From the NCBI RefSeq assembly GCF_019222765.1, contig NZ_CP078145.1, positions 5,704,001-5,768,000 of the forward strand: a stretch of DNA of 64,000 nt, written 5' to 3'. The DNA comes from Nocardia iowensis (lineage in GTDB: Bacteria > Actinomycetota > Actinomycetes > Mycobacteriales > Mycobacteriaceae). Below, one piece after another: positions 47,228 to 57,159 of this stretch; the stretch's first letter is position 1, and every line of letters begins with the position of its first letter. The translations under genes were made by a program, and so were the position numbers. The notes under the pieces were generated by a model. It was not told the origin of the DNA, made no database searches, and was given only the letters and a program-made list of their open reading frames with translations.

Positions 47228-47462
47228 TTCATCCACAAGGAACGCACGTTGTCCACAATCTATCCCAGTGCTGTGGATCACAGTGTGCGGGCGGCTGCTA
47301 CCAGTCCGGTTCGCGAAAATTACGGTGTTTTCTTGAGTTTCACGACCGTACCGTTTTCCGCAAGACTCCCCCCACCGCCGCCGATGTGCCCCGAGCAGGC
47401 CGCGGACGGCACCCTGGCTGACTCGACGGGTGTTCGTCCGCAGGCTGGGCGGGTTGTGCACA
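47228..47462. other. gene-free gap with a cluster of DnaA-box-like 9-mers
   Basis: The 485 bases from 47068 to 47552 hold no convincing gene. Within them are TCATCCACA (47228-47236), TTGTCCACA (47249-47257), TGATCCACA on the minus strand (47272-47280) and TTGTGCACA (47454-47462). Each is one or two changes from the DnaA box TTATCCACA; TTGTCCACA is the form common in GC-rich actinobacteria. There is no dnaA, dnaN or AT-rich element, so this is not oriC. Confidence 0.4.
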
Positions 47463-47514
47463 GGCGGCGGAAGCGTTCACATTTGCTCCCCAGTCATGTG
47501 AACAGCCACTACAA

Positions 47515-47546
47515 CGGACAATTCGACTACGATACCGGACAATTCG
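47515..47546. repeat. 11-bp direct repeat, 21-base period
   Basis: CGGACAATTCG occurs at 47515-47525 and again at 47536-47546, 21 bases apart (two helical turns), just beyond the stop of the orphan antitoxin-like gene. It could be a regulator binding pair. Confidence 0.5.
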
Positions 47547-47552
47547 GCCGAA

Positions 47553-48020
47553 TCACTCGCGCAACGGGGTGACCAGCGTGAGGTGGTCCCGTTCGAGATT
47601 GGGCGCCCGCATCGTGGTCGTGCGGCGAATCGCCTCGGCCGCTTCGCGATTGCGCCCGATCCGCTCGATGATTTCGTTGCCGTGATCGCGGGCGTACTCG
47701 ATGGCAATCTTGATCTTGGCGGTGTGCAGACTCGACTTGGCGCTGAGCAGTTCGATGCGCCGATCTACCGGCCCATCCAATTCCTGTAGGCGCGCAACGA
47801 CTTCCCAGACGTCGGGTCCCGCGACGAGTGCGGCGCGACGGTCGGTCATCGGTCCGCGGAAAACAATGCCGGGATGATCCAGCTGATCGACGCCCTCCCG
47901 GATGAGGCGGTCGAGCAATGCGGTAGCAGTAGTTCCTTCGCGTGCGGCACGTGCGGCCAACCGGCGGCTGGCGGATTGCGAGAGACGCAGTGTTCTGGTG
48001 ACAACCCTGGACGTACTCAT
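47553..48020 (-). CDS. antitoxin-like protein: ribbon-helix-helix plus DUF433-type domain
   Basis: 155-residue protein. Residues 8-45 (TRTLRLSQSASRRLAARAAREGTTATALLDRLIREG) look like a CopG-type ribbon-helix-helix; HPGIVFRGPMTDRRAALVAGPDVWEVV (about 49-75) matches DUF433/VapB45-like antitoxin domains. The C-terminal half is helical and basic. AAGGAGG lies six bases upstream of ATG 48020. No toxin ORF was found on either side, so it is an orphan antitoxin or a stand-alone regulator. Confidence 0.65.
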   Translation of the reverse strand: MSTSRVVTRTLRLSQSASRRLAARAAREGTTATALLDRLIREGVDQLDHPGIVFRGPMTDRRAALVAGPDVWEVVARLQELDGPVDRRIELLSAKSSLHTAKIKIAIEYARDHGNEIIERIGRNREAAEAIRRTTTMRAPNLERDHLTLVTPLRE

Positions 48021-48220
48021 TGCCCTCCTTGACCTTCAATGGCATCTGCGATGAACGGCACCTGGAATCAACGACGTACATCGCTAAGGGTGCCTCGCAA
48101 ATCGGCAGCGCCACCCCGGCGATCGGGGTGACACTGCTTTGTCCGCACAGAAGCCTCATCAAAAGCCGAACACCCAGTTCAGGGGCCTACCCGGCGCAAG
48201 GGCGCGAGCGGCAGCAACCG

Positions 48221-49612
48221 CTACGTAGCCGCAATTCCCTGATATTCACCCAGACCATCCGCCGTGGCCCGCCGATCGATGTGCGGCTCGAGCGTGTGCA
48301 GCACCCAGCGATCCTTGCCGTCCGCCTTGGCTCGGTAGAGCGCGGTATCCGCGGCGTCGAGCAGCGACTCGGCCTGGGTGCCGGACACCGCCGCCAGCAC
48401 CGCTCCGATGCTCGCCGACATGCGTAGCCGCAGCGCGTCGATCGAGACCGGGTCGACCAGCGCCGACTGGAGGCTGTTCGCCACGGCGCTCACGCTGGAG
48501 TTGTCCGCGGGTGGCGGGATCACCGCGACGAACTCGTCGCCGCCGATGCGCGCGACCGGACACCCGAAGTCGAGCACACTGTCGCGCAACCGGCCCGCCA
48601 CCGCCGCCAACACCTGGTCACCCGTGCCATGCCCGTAGCGGTCGTTGATGCTCTTGAACCCGTCGATATCGATGAAGCACAGCCCGACCCGATCGCCGAG
48701 GTCCGCCGTGGCGATCATCGCTTCGACCCGCTCGAGCAGATGCCGCCGATTCGGCAACCCGGTGAGCAGATCATGGCGCGCCTGCCGATGCAGTTCATCG
48801 CGCAACCGATGCTGCTCGGTCACATCCTCCCCCACCGCCAGCAAATAGTCCGCCTGCCTGCCAACCCCCTTGACGAAGGTGATCGCAAACGAGGCCCATC
48901 CGTAACTCCCGTCCGCGCGCACCAGCCGCTGCTCCAACTTGACCGTCCCTTTCCCGTTCGGCACCAGCTGCCCGTACACCAGGGTTCGAATGTTGTCCCG
49001 GTCGTCCGGGTGAACGAAGTCGTAGACGGATACTCCGCGCAGATCTTCGACCGACACACCGATCACGTCGGCAAGGCCGCGGTTGGCATCCAGCAGGGCG
49101 AAATCGGTGTCTACGATCGCGATCGCGACCGCCGCGTTGTCGAAGACCGCCCGAAATCTTTCGTCGGCCGCACGCCTGGCCTCTTCCCTGGCTTGTTCGA
49201 CAGACTGCCGTTCGAGGAAGAACTGCCGATGCAGTTCCGCCCCGTATCCCTGGCCGAATGCCGCCAGCAGCGCGGCGAGCCGACCGCCCGAATCCGGACG
49301 ATGGCATCGCTCGACCATCCTGTACAGCACCTGCGCGGAAACGGCAGGCACCTCGCGACCCATCACTCCGGCGGCGACCAGCGCGGCTCCCGCGTCCGCG
49401 GCGGCAACCGCGTCGAAAGGATCCGCATGGAGACCTGTTTCCAGTGCACTGACCAGACTGGCGAGAAGTCGCAGCGTCTCGTGGGGCGGCACCGGCATGC
49501 GGCACACGGCGGACAGCGCGTGCCACCACTCATGCGCCAGCGAAGTCCGTTCGGTCTCTTCCACCACGACCCCCTGATTGTTCGGCCGTCGCCGGCCCGC
49601 CAACGGTGCCAT
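48221..49612 (-). CDS. PAS-GGDEF protein, diguanylate cyclase
   Basis: 463-residue cytoplasmic signalling protein. An N-terminal helical region (about 1-130) of the type found in actinobacterial GGDEF proteins is followed by a short coiled coil, a PAS domain (about 145-265, FRAVFDNAAVAIAIVDTDFALLDANRG ... DFVHPDDRDN) and a GGDEF domain with DLLTGLPNRRHLLERV and RIGGDEFVAVI. The intact GGDEF site suggests c-di-GMP synthesis; no RxxD inhibitory site precedes it. No EAL domain follows. No transmembrane helices are seen. Confidence 0.92.
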   Translation of the reverse strand: MAPLAGRRRPNNQGVVVEETERTSLAHEWWHALSAVCRMPVPPHETLRLLASLVSALETGLHADPFDAVAAADAGAALVAAGVMGREVPAVSAQVLYRMVERCHRPDSGGRLAALLAAFGQGYGAELHRQFFLERQSVEQAREEARRAADERFRAVFDNAAVAIAIVDTDFALLDANRGLADVIGVSVEDLRGVSVYDFVHPDDRDNIRTLVYGQLVPNGKGTVKLEQRLVRADGSYGWASFAITFVKGVGRQADYLLAVGEDVTEQHRLRDELHRQARHDLLTGLPNRRHLLERVEAMIATADLGDRVGLCFIDIDGFKSINDRYGHGTGDQVLAAVAGRLRDSVLDFGCPVARIGGDEFVAVIPPPADNSSVSAVANSLQSALVDPVSIDALRLRMSASIGAVLAAVSGTQAESLLDAADTALYRAKADGKDRWVLHTLEPHIDRRATADGLGEYQGIAAT

Positions 49613-49704
49613 CGAGTCACACGTCTAACACGCAGGAAATCCGGCTCGCGCCGGTGTATCCCATTGTTAGCCAAAACATCAGTTCGGTGGGGTCCGAGGG
49701 TTAC

Positions 49705-50562
49705 CTATTCGTGCTGGAAGCGGATCACGGCCGACCATGGGTTGCGCAACGGTTTGCGCGGATCGGGCACCGGCAAGTAGGTGAACGGGCGCAGATACCA
49801 CGGAGCGCGGCCCAGCTTTCGCGCGTGCACCAGGATGTTCTCGATCTCGACCGGCTGCCAGCCCAGTTCCTCGAAAAAGGTGAGCCCGTTGGGCGGATCG
49901 AACTTCATCGGCGCGTTCGCGAACAGCGAACCGGTGCGCATGCGGTCCATCCGCAGCAGAATATCGGCTGTCCACCAGGCGATTTCTGGCCGCGCCAAGG
50001 CATGCGCCAGCTCTGCGACCGTGTCCGAATCGAGGTAGAACAGCAATCCCTCGGTGAGTACGAGCGCTGTGGTCGCGGGTGCACCGGTCGACCCGAGCGC
50101 GCCGATCGCGTCGTCCAGGAACTCGTCGCGTGCGACAGGATCGGCGAGATCGACCGCGCGACGGATCAACGTGCAGTTCGGGGTTTCCCCGGCCAGCACG
50201 CTTTCCTTTTCCGCGAGGATCTGCGGCAGATCTGCCTCGACCCAGACGAAGTCCGCTGGCAGCGCGAGACGGTAAGGGCGGGTGTCCAATCCGGCCGCCA
50301 GGTTGAGGATTCGATCGCAGCCCTCGCCGATTGCTTTCGCGACAAGGTCATCGATCAGCCTGGTCCGGGTGACGACTGGCCAACCGCTGCGCATGAGACG
50401 TGGTGCCGCGTCGATGATCGAATGTCCCCGGGGTCCGGCCAGCCGATCAGCGAGTGGATCGGAGAACAGCGCATCGGGCCGCGCGGATTCGCGCGCACGA
50501 TAGGCGGCCACCCAGCGAGCGGTGTCCGACACATTCGAAATCGGTGCATCCCCTCCAGCCAT
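49705..50562 (-). CDS. SAM methyltransferase of the leucine carboxyl methyltransferase-like family (TIGR00027)
   Basis: 285-residue protein of the large mycobacterial/nocardial family related to PPM1/LCMT methyltransferases. Visible: ISNVSDTARWVAAYRARESARPDALFSDPLADRLAG, then LNLAAGLDTRPYRLALP as the SAM site and LVLTEGLLFYLD. Members methylate carboxyls or hydroxyls of small molecules; the substrate here is unknown. It is divergent from alkB across 258 bases that hold no other gene. Confidence 0.88.
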   Translation of the reverse strand: MAGGDAPISNVSDTARWVAAYRARESARPDALFSDPLADRLAGPRGHSIIDAAPRLMRSGWPVVTRTRLIDDLVAKAIGEGCDRILNLAAGLDTRPYRLALPADFVWVEADLPQILAEKESVLAGETPNCTLIRRAVDLADPVARDEFLDDAIGALGSTGAPATTALVLTEGLLFYLDSDTVAELAHALARPEIAWWTADILLRMDRMRTGSLFANAPMKFDPPNGLTFFEELGWQPVEIENILVHARKLGRAPWYLRPFTYLPVPDPRKPLRNPWSAVIRFQHE

Positions 50563-50820
50563 GCGGGCCAGTTTGACACACCGTCCTTGGCGATTCCGGT
50601 GCGGCGCGGTCGCGGTGCCGACCGGTAGCGGTCGTGCCCCCGCGGATCCGCGCTATCGAGGTGAGCGGCTGGTCACGATTCGGAACACATTCGCTCCAGA
50701 TCGGTAACGGGAGCCGTATTCTCGGCGACTCAGCTAACACAGACAATCGCAGCTGTAGTAGATATTGACCCGTCACAACTGATTACGGTCGCGCGTCGCC
50801 GGAATCGCATCGAAAGAAGC

Positions 50821-51987
50821 ATGAAGATCATCCGTCGACCTCCTCGCGGCCAGGACCGCAAGCGCCCGCTGTGGGTGCTCGGCCTGATCGCTCCCGCGTG
50901 TGCGCTCCTGCCCTCCCAGCTCGTGCTGCACACCGGTGCGCCCGTCTTCTGGTGGATCGGCCCGATCATCGTGTTGATCGTGATCCCGGTGCTGGACTGG
51001 GTGGTCGGCGAGGACGGCGCCAACCCGCGCGACGAGGATTACGAGCTACTCTCCGGCGACCGTTACTACCGTTGGTGCACTTATCTTTTCCTGCCGATTC
51101 AGCTGGCCGGGCTGGTGATCGCCAGTTACCTGTGGTCGGGCGACGAACTGCGTGTGGTGGACAAGCTCGGCCTCGCCGTGACGCTCGGCTTCGTCAGCGG
51201 TATCGGCATCAACGCCGCACACGAACTCGGGCACCGGGTCGAGCACCTGGAACGCTGGCTGGCCAAGATCGCGCTCGCCCAGTCGGGGTACGGGCACTTC
51301 TTCGTCGAGCACAACCGTGGACACCATGCGCGGGTCGCCACGCCGGAGGATCCGGCCAGTGCGCGGCTCGGTGAGTCGTTGTGGGAGTTCCTGCCGCGCA
51401 GTGTGATCGGCAGTTTCCGGTCGGCGATCCAGCTGGAGCGCGAGCGCCTGGCGCGCAACGGTAGGCGCTGGTGGGATGTGGACAATCACATTCTGCAGGC
51501 CTGGTCGATGAGCCTGGTCCTGTTCGGTGTGTTGATCGCGGTGTTCGGCGTGACCATCGTGCCGTGGCTCGCCTTGCAGGCGGTGATCGGGATCGCGCTG
51601 CTGGAAACGGTGAACTACGTCGAGCACTACGGCTTGTTGCGGGCCCGCCGCAGCAACGGCCGCTACGCGCGGTGCTCGCCGCGGGATAGTTGGAACAGCG
51701 ACCGGCTGGTCACCAACATCTTCCTGTTCCATCTGCAGCGGCACAGCGATCACCACGCCAATCCGGGACGCCGGTACCAGACCCTGCGCAGCTCGGCGCA
51801 GGCACCGCAACTCCCCGCGGGCTACGCGACGATGGTGGTGCTCGCCGCCATCCCACCGCTGTGGCGCACGGTGATGGACCATCGCGTCCTCGCCCACTAC
51901 GGCGGCGACATCAGCCTCGCCAACGTGCAACCCCCCAAACAGGGACGGCTACGCGCCACCCTGGCATACCGCCGGGCCACCAGCTGA
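50821..51987 (+). CDS. alkB: alkane 1-monooxygenase AlkB
   Basis: 388-residue membrane di-iron monooxygenase that hydroxylates terminal carbons of n-alkanes. All histidine boxes are present: HELGHR, EHNRGHHARVATPEDPA, LQRHSDHHANPGRRYQ, and the NYVEHYGL motif of true AlkB. Four or more hydrophobic segments surround them. AAAGAAG precedes the ATG. Unlike most actinobacterial alkB operons, no rubredoxin or rubredoxin reductase gene follows; the convergent fumarase ends seven bases later. Electron donors must be encoded elsewhere. Confidence 0.95.
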   Translation: MKIIRRPPRGQDRKRPLWVLGLIAPACALLPSQLVLHTGAPVFWWIGPIIVLIVIPVLDWVVGEDGANPRDEDYELLSGDRYYRWCTYLFLPIQLAGLVIASYLWSGDELRVVDKLGLAVTLGFVSGIGINAAHELGHRVEHLERWLAKIALAQSGYGHFFVEHNRGHHARVATPEDPASARLGESLWEFLPRSVIGSFRSAIQLERERLARNGRRWWDVDNHILQAWSMSLVLFGVLIAVFGVTIVPWLALQAVIGIALLETVNYVEHYGLLRARRSNGRYARCSPRDSWNSDRLVTNIFLFHLQRHSDHHANPGRRYQTLRSSAQAPQLPAGYATMVVLAAIPPLWRTVMDHRVLAHYGGDISLANVQPPKQGRLRATLAYRRATS

Positions 51988-51994
51988 CCCTGGT

Positions 51995-53671
<1,677 letters not shown>

Positions 53672-53762
53672 GGGACGCACTCCTTCGGGCGGGCCCGGGC
53701 GAGGTGAGCCGGGCTGGTCACAAGCACAGCGAGCCTATCCAGCAGGCAACGTCACGCCGTGC

Positions 53763-53781
53763 TTAGGCAAGGCTTATCTCT
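53763..53781. promoter_or_regulatory. iron-box-like (IdeR/DtxR) site upstream of fumarase
   Basis: TTAGGCAAGGCTTATCTCT matches 13 of 19 positions of the iron box TTAGGTTAGGCTAACCTAA. It is in the 270-base divergent gap between fum and the MarR gene (53672-53941). Regulation of an Fe-S enzyme by iron is plausible but unproven. Confidence 0.35.
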
Positions 53782-53941
53782 AGGAGTTGCCACAAAAGGT
53801 TGCACGTTCAACCCCGGTAGTGCTACCTGTCGTCTCAGACAAAAGCGATCGGACGTCCAAGCGTCCGCCCGCCGCAACACCGTCGCGCGACGCACAACGA
53901 CGCGCGACAATGTATGACACGCCAGAGTTTGGAGCGCTATC

Positions 53942-54412
53942 GTGACCGATCCCCATTGGCTCGATGACGTCGAAATGCGCGCCTGGGTGGGCTTTGTGCG
54001 CACCCGCGACCTCATCGCCGCGGCGGTCGGGCGGGACTCGACGCGGGAGTCGAACCTCACCTACGTCGAATACTCGGTGCTGGCCTTCCTCAGCAAGACA
54101 CCGGAACACCGCTGCACCTTCGCCGAACTCGCTGCCAATCTCGAATGGTCGCAGAGCAGGCTCTCGCATCAGATCACCCGAATGGAGAAGCGCGGCTTGG
54201 TCGTCCGCGAGCCGATCCCCGACGACGCACGCCGCACCGCGGCCCGGCTCACCGCGCGCGGCGCCGAGGTGCTGACCGGCGCGGCGCCCGCGCACGTGCT
54301 CAGCGTGCGCAGGCACATGATCGATGTGCTGGACCGTCAGCAACTGGCCGCACTCGCCGATATCTACGACACCTTGCTCGCCCATCATCGGCAAACGACG
54401 AGCGAGAACTGA
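53942..54412 (+). CDS. MarR family transcriptional regulator
   Basis: 156-residue winged-helix regulator. The core LTYVEYSVLAFLSKTPEHRCTFAELAANLEWSQSRLSHQITRMEKRGLVVREPIPDDARRTAARLTARG shows the MarR recognition helix and the D-x-R wing. GTG 53942 is the start. It is divergent from fum and convergent with mftD (stops four bases apart). The target and ligand are unknown. Confidence 0.88.
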   Translation: MTDPHWLDDVEMRAWVGFVRTRDLIAAAVGRDSTRESNLTYVEYSVLAFLSKTPEHRCTFAELAANLEWSQSRLSHQITRMEKRGLVVREPIPDDARRTAARLTARGAEVLTGAAPAHVLSVRRHMIDVLDRQQLAALADIYDTLLAHHRQTTSEN

Positions 54413-54416
54413 CGGT

Positions 54417-55655
54417 TCAGGCGGGCGTGCCCGCCGCGTCCACCAACTCGACTGTGACGTCTGCCAATTCGCGGGCCGGACGGGAAGGCACGCCGAGCGC
54501 CCGCTCGAACCCTTCCGGCACCACGAGATCGTCGCGATCGAGTTCGGCGACGCTGGTCTTGCGCAATCCGAGCAGCGCCGAGTCGATCCCGCCGCGCAGG
54601 ATGTCCAGCACGTTCTCGACGCCCGCTTGACCATTCGCGGCCAGGCCCCACAGATATCCGCGTCCGATCATCACCGCGCGAGCGCCGAGGGCCACCGCCT
54701 TCACCACATCGCTGCCGCGCCGGATGCCGCCGTCCAGCAGCACCTCGATCTGTCCACCTACCGCGTCGGCGACCGCGGGCAACGCCCGGATCGCGGCGGG
54801 GGTGCCGTCGAGGTTGTTGCCGCCGTGGTTGGACACGGAGATGGCGGCGACACCGGCGTCCACCGCCCGCAACGCGTCGTCGACCCGGATAACGCCCTTG
54901 AGCATGACCGGCCCATCCCACTGTTCGCAGATCCACCGCACGTCCGCCCAGTCCGGCGGCGGTGTCCCCATCCATTCGCCGTAGGCGCCGAAGAACCCGG
55001 GTGCCGGGCCGTCCCCGATCGCCATGTTCGGCGCGGTCAGATCCGGGATATGCCCGGACTTCACATAAGCAGCGAGCCAGCGCGGCCTGGCCAGCGTCTG
55101 CGGCGCGAACTTCAGCATGGTGCGCAGGTCGAGCTGCTCCGGAATCACCGGACTCCCCCAATCCCGGCCGTGCGAGAACGACCAGTCCAGGGTCAGGATG
55201 AGCCCCACCGCGCCCGCTGCCTTCGCCCGCGCCAGGCGCTGCGAGATCTCGTCTTTACTGCCGCACCAGTAAATCTGAAAGAAGGTCGCCGGATTGGCCG
55301 CGATGACTTCTTCGATCGGCTTGCTGGCAAAGGAGCTGAGCCCCATGGCGATCCCGCGCGCCGCCGCCGCACGGGCGACGGCCACTTCGCCGTCCGGGTG
55401 CACCGCCTGCACGCCGGTGGGCGAGATCAGCACCGGCATCGAAAGCTGCTGGCCGAGAACGGTTGTCGACTGGTCGCGGGTGCCGATGGGGCCGGCGACG
55501 TGCGGGGCGAAACCGAGTTCGGTGAACGCCTGCTGGTTGTCCTCGATGGTTTGACCGCGCTCGGATCCGGCGATCAGCGCGCCGTACACCGATTTCGGGA
55601 GTCGCTTCTTCGCACGCCGCTGCGCTTCGGCAACGGTTTCGAACCACGGGTTCAT
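54417..55655 (-). CDS. mftD: pre-mycofactocin synthase MftD
   Basis: 412-residue FMN enzyme of the hydroxy-acid oxidase fold. In the mycofactocin pathway MftD oxidatively deaminates the peptide-derived AHDP to give redox-active premycofactocin. Near-complete match to the mycobacterial LldD1/MftD pattern: WFETVAEAQRRAKKRLPKSVY, ISPTGVQAVHPDGEVAVARA, GLSSFASKPIEEVIAANP, DWSFSHGRDWGSP and the catalytic SNHGGNNLDGTPAAIRALPAV. ATG 55655 overlaps the mftE stop (ATGA), with GGAAAGGA upstream. mftA, mftB, mftC and mftF are not in the window. Confidence 0.92.
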   Translation of the reverse strand: MNPWFETVAEAQRRAKKRLPKSVYGALIAGSERGQTIEDNQQAFTELGFAPHVAGPIGTRDQSTTVLGQQLSMPVLISPTGVQAVHPDGEVAVARAAAARGIAMGLSSFASKPIEEVIAANPATFFQIYWCGSKDEISQRLARAKAAGAVGLILTLDWSFSHGRDWGSPVIPEQLDLRTMLKFAPQTLARPRWLAAYVKSGHIPDLTAPNMAIGDGPAPGFFGAYGEWMGTPPPDWADVRWICEQWDGPVMLKGVIRVDDALRAVDAGVAAISVSNHGGNNLDGTPAAIRALPAVADAVGGQIEVLLDGGIRRGSDVVKAVALGARAVMIGRGYLWGLAANGQAGVENVLDILRGGIDSALLGLRKTSVAELDRDDLVVPEGFERALGVPSRPARELADVTVELVDAAGTPA

Positions 55656-56398
55656 GTTCCGGTCCTTTCCGGGGAAGTCACCGGCCACCACAGCCGGGTT
55701 CGTTCTAGCAAGTCGGTGGTCAGGTGGTCGAGCAGCGCCGCACCCTCGGCGGCGCTCGCTCCGGTCGGATCGCCGAGCACGCCGTTGGCGCTGACCGAGC
55801 GCACGCCCGCACCACGCAGCAGCGGCATGAGCTGCGCCAACGGCCGGACGTCACCCACTTCGGCGCGGTCCAGCGCGACGCGATCCGGCGTGAGTGCCAG
55901 TTGAACGGCGGTTTCCGACCGTCCCGCGTGCAGGTCGCCGCGATAGCGCGGCAGATACACGCGCACATCGCGAGACTCGCCGCGCAACAGCGTCTCCGCG
56001 CGCCGCAGCGGTTCGAGGTTGCCGCCGTGCCAGTTGACCAGCAGGATGCGGTCGAAGGTATCGGTGGCCGAGCGGCACAACTCGACGATCAGCAGCTCGA
56101 GCGCCGCCTGTCCGATCGACAGCGTGCCGGGGAATCCGGCGTGCTCGCCGCTCGCGCCATACGGAATCGGCGGAGCGACAAGCACATCCGGTCGCAGCGC
56201 GGCAAGCCGGGCGCACAGTGCGGCGGCGATATCGGTGTCGGTGGACAACGGCAGATGTGGACCGTGCTGTTCGGTCGCACCCACCGCGACGGCGAGAAGC
56301 GCAGCGGCGGCGGCGCGCTCGCCCGCCTGCGGCCAGGTGAGGTCCGCCACCAGGCAGCCAGTCGCCGCGCGACTGTGGCCTGTGACACTTTCGGACAT
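55652..56398 (-). CDS. mftE: mycofactocin precursor peptidase MftE (creatininase family)
   Basis: 248-residue creatininase-family metallopeptidase that releases the modified C-terminal dipeptide from MftA. Visible metal-binding blocks: VAVGATEQHGPHLPLSTDTDIA, PIPYGASGEHAGFPGTLSIG and LVNWHGGN, all typical of MftE. The ATG at 56398 lacks a ribosome site but has GATAAT (minus strand, 56412-56407) eight bases upstream, fitting a leaderless transcript. It is coupled to mftD by a 4-base overlap and divergent from mftR. Confidence 0.92.
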   Translation of the reverse strand: MSESVTGHSRAATGCLVADLTWPQAGERAAAAALLAVAVGATEQHGPHLPLSTDTDIAAALCARLAALRPDVLVAPPIPYGASGEHAGFPGTLSIGQAALELLIVELCRSATDTFDRILLVNWHGGNLEPLRRAETLLRGESRDVRVYLPRYRGDLHAGRSETAVQLALTPDRVALDRAEVGDVRPLAQLMPLLRGAGVRSVSANGVLGDPTGASAAEGAALLDHLTTDLLERTRLWWPVTSPERTGT

Positions 56399-56406
56399 GT
56401 CCGGAG

Positions 56407-56430
56407 ATTATCGTCAGTCACTGACATAAT
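56407..56430. promoter_or_regulatory. divergent leaderless promoters with central operator (mftE / mftR)
   Basis: The 40-base gap holds GATAAT on the minus strand (56412-56407) eight bases before mftE and CATAAT on the plus strand (56425-56430) eight bases before mftR GTG 56439. Between the two -10 boxes sits the dyad GTCAGT-c-ACTGAC (56413-56425). A repressor bound there would block both promoters; MftR is the obvious candidate. Confidence 0.65.
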
Positions 56431-56438
56431 CAATAGCC

Positions 56439-57032
56439 GTGACAGCCAGGACCACCCGCGGTCGCCCGCGCGGCACCAGCAAACGGGAACTCGAACTGAT
56501 CGCCATGCGGCTGTTCACCGAGCAGGGCTTCGAGGACACCACCGTCGAGCAGATCGCCGCCGCGGCGGGCATCAGTGGCCGCACCTTCTTCCGTTACTTC
56601 CCCAGCAAGGCGGAGGTGCTCTGGTACCAGTTCGATGACGAAGTCACCGCTCTGCGTGCCGCCTTCGCCACCGTGCCGGACGATGTTCCGATGATGACCG
56701 CGGTGCGTCGAGTTGTCGTGAACGCCAATCGGTATCGGGCCGAGGACGTGCCCGAGCTACGCACTCGCATGCACCTTGTCGCCACCATCCCGGCCCTGGC
56801 GGCCACCGCGGGCGCGCACTACGACGCCTGGGAACGCACGGTCAGCGACTTCGCCGCCCGCAGGCTCGGGGAACCGGCCGACGGCCTGATCCCCCTAGCA
56901 GTCGGGCGCACCACGCTGGCCGCGGCCCGCGCCGCCTTCGACGCCTGGCTGGCGCGCGCCGACGCCGATCTCACCGTCTATCTGGAGGAGGTGCTGCTCG
57001 GACTGGAACGTGGCTTCGCGCCCGCACCGTGA
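56439..57032 (+). CDS. mftR: mycofactocin system TetR regulator MftR
   Basis: 197-residue TetR protein with helix-turn-helix ELELIAMRLFTEQGFEDTTVEQIAAAAGISGRTFFRYFPSKAEVLW, the pattern of MftR, which in mycobacteria responds to acyl-CoAs and controls mft genes. GTG 56439 is the start, apparently leaderless. Divergence from mftE supports the assignment; by sequence alone other TetR proteins are possible. Confidence 0.82.
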   Translation: MTARTTRGRPRGTSKRELELIAMRLFTEQGFEDTTVEQIAAAAGISGRTFFRYFPSKAEVLWYQFDDEVTALRAAFATVPDDVPMMTAVRRVVVNANRYRAEDVPELRTRMHLVATIPALAATAGAHYDAWERTVSDFAARRLGEPADGLIPLAVGRTTLAAARAAFDAWLARADADLTVYLEEVLLGLERGFAPAP

Positions 57033-57159
57033 ATCGCGGGCGAACAACCGGCAGGTTTCATCCGCGACACGGTTGGGGTATGACTAGGCTCGGTGTCGGC
57101 CTCACGGCCGGAACGTACGACGATCCCGACTCAAACCGTCGAAAGGGGCAGGAGTTTCC

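Noticed and set aside
47084..47461. Minus-strand ORF of 125 codons as a possible toxin partner of the orphan antitoxin.
   Set aside because: No toxin-like motif, no ribosome site and poor codon character; the region looks noncoding.
53672..53941. Looked for mftA (short peptide ending CGVY or similar) near mftD.
   Set aside because: No short ORF with that ending is seen in the gap on either strand; the reading frames present are unrelated.
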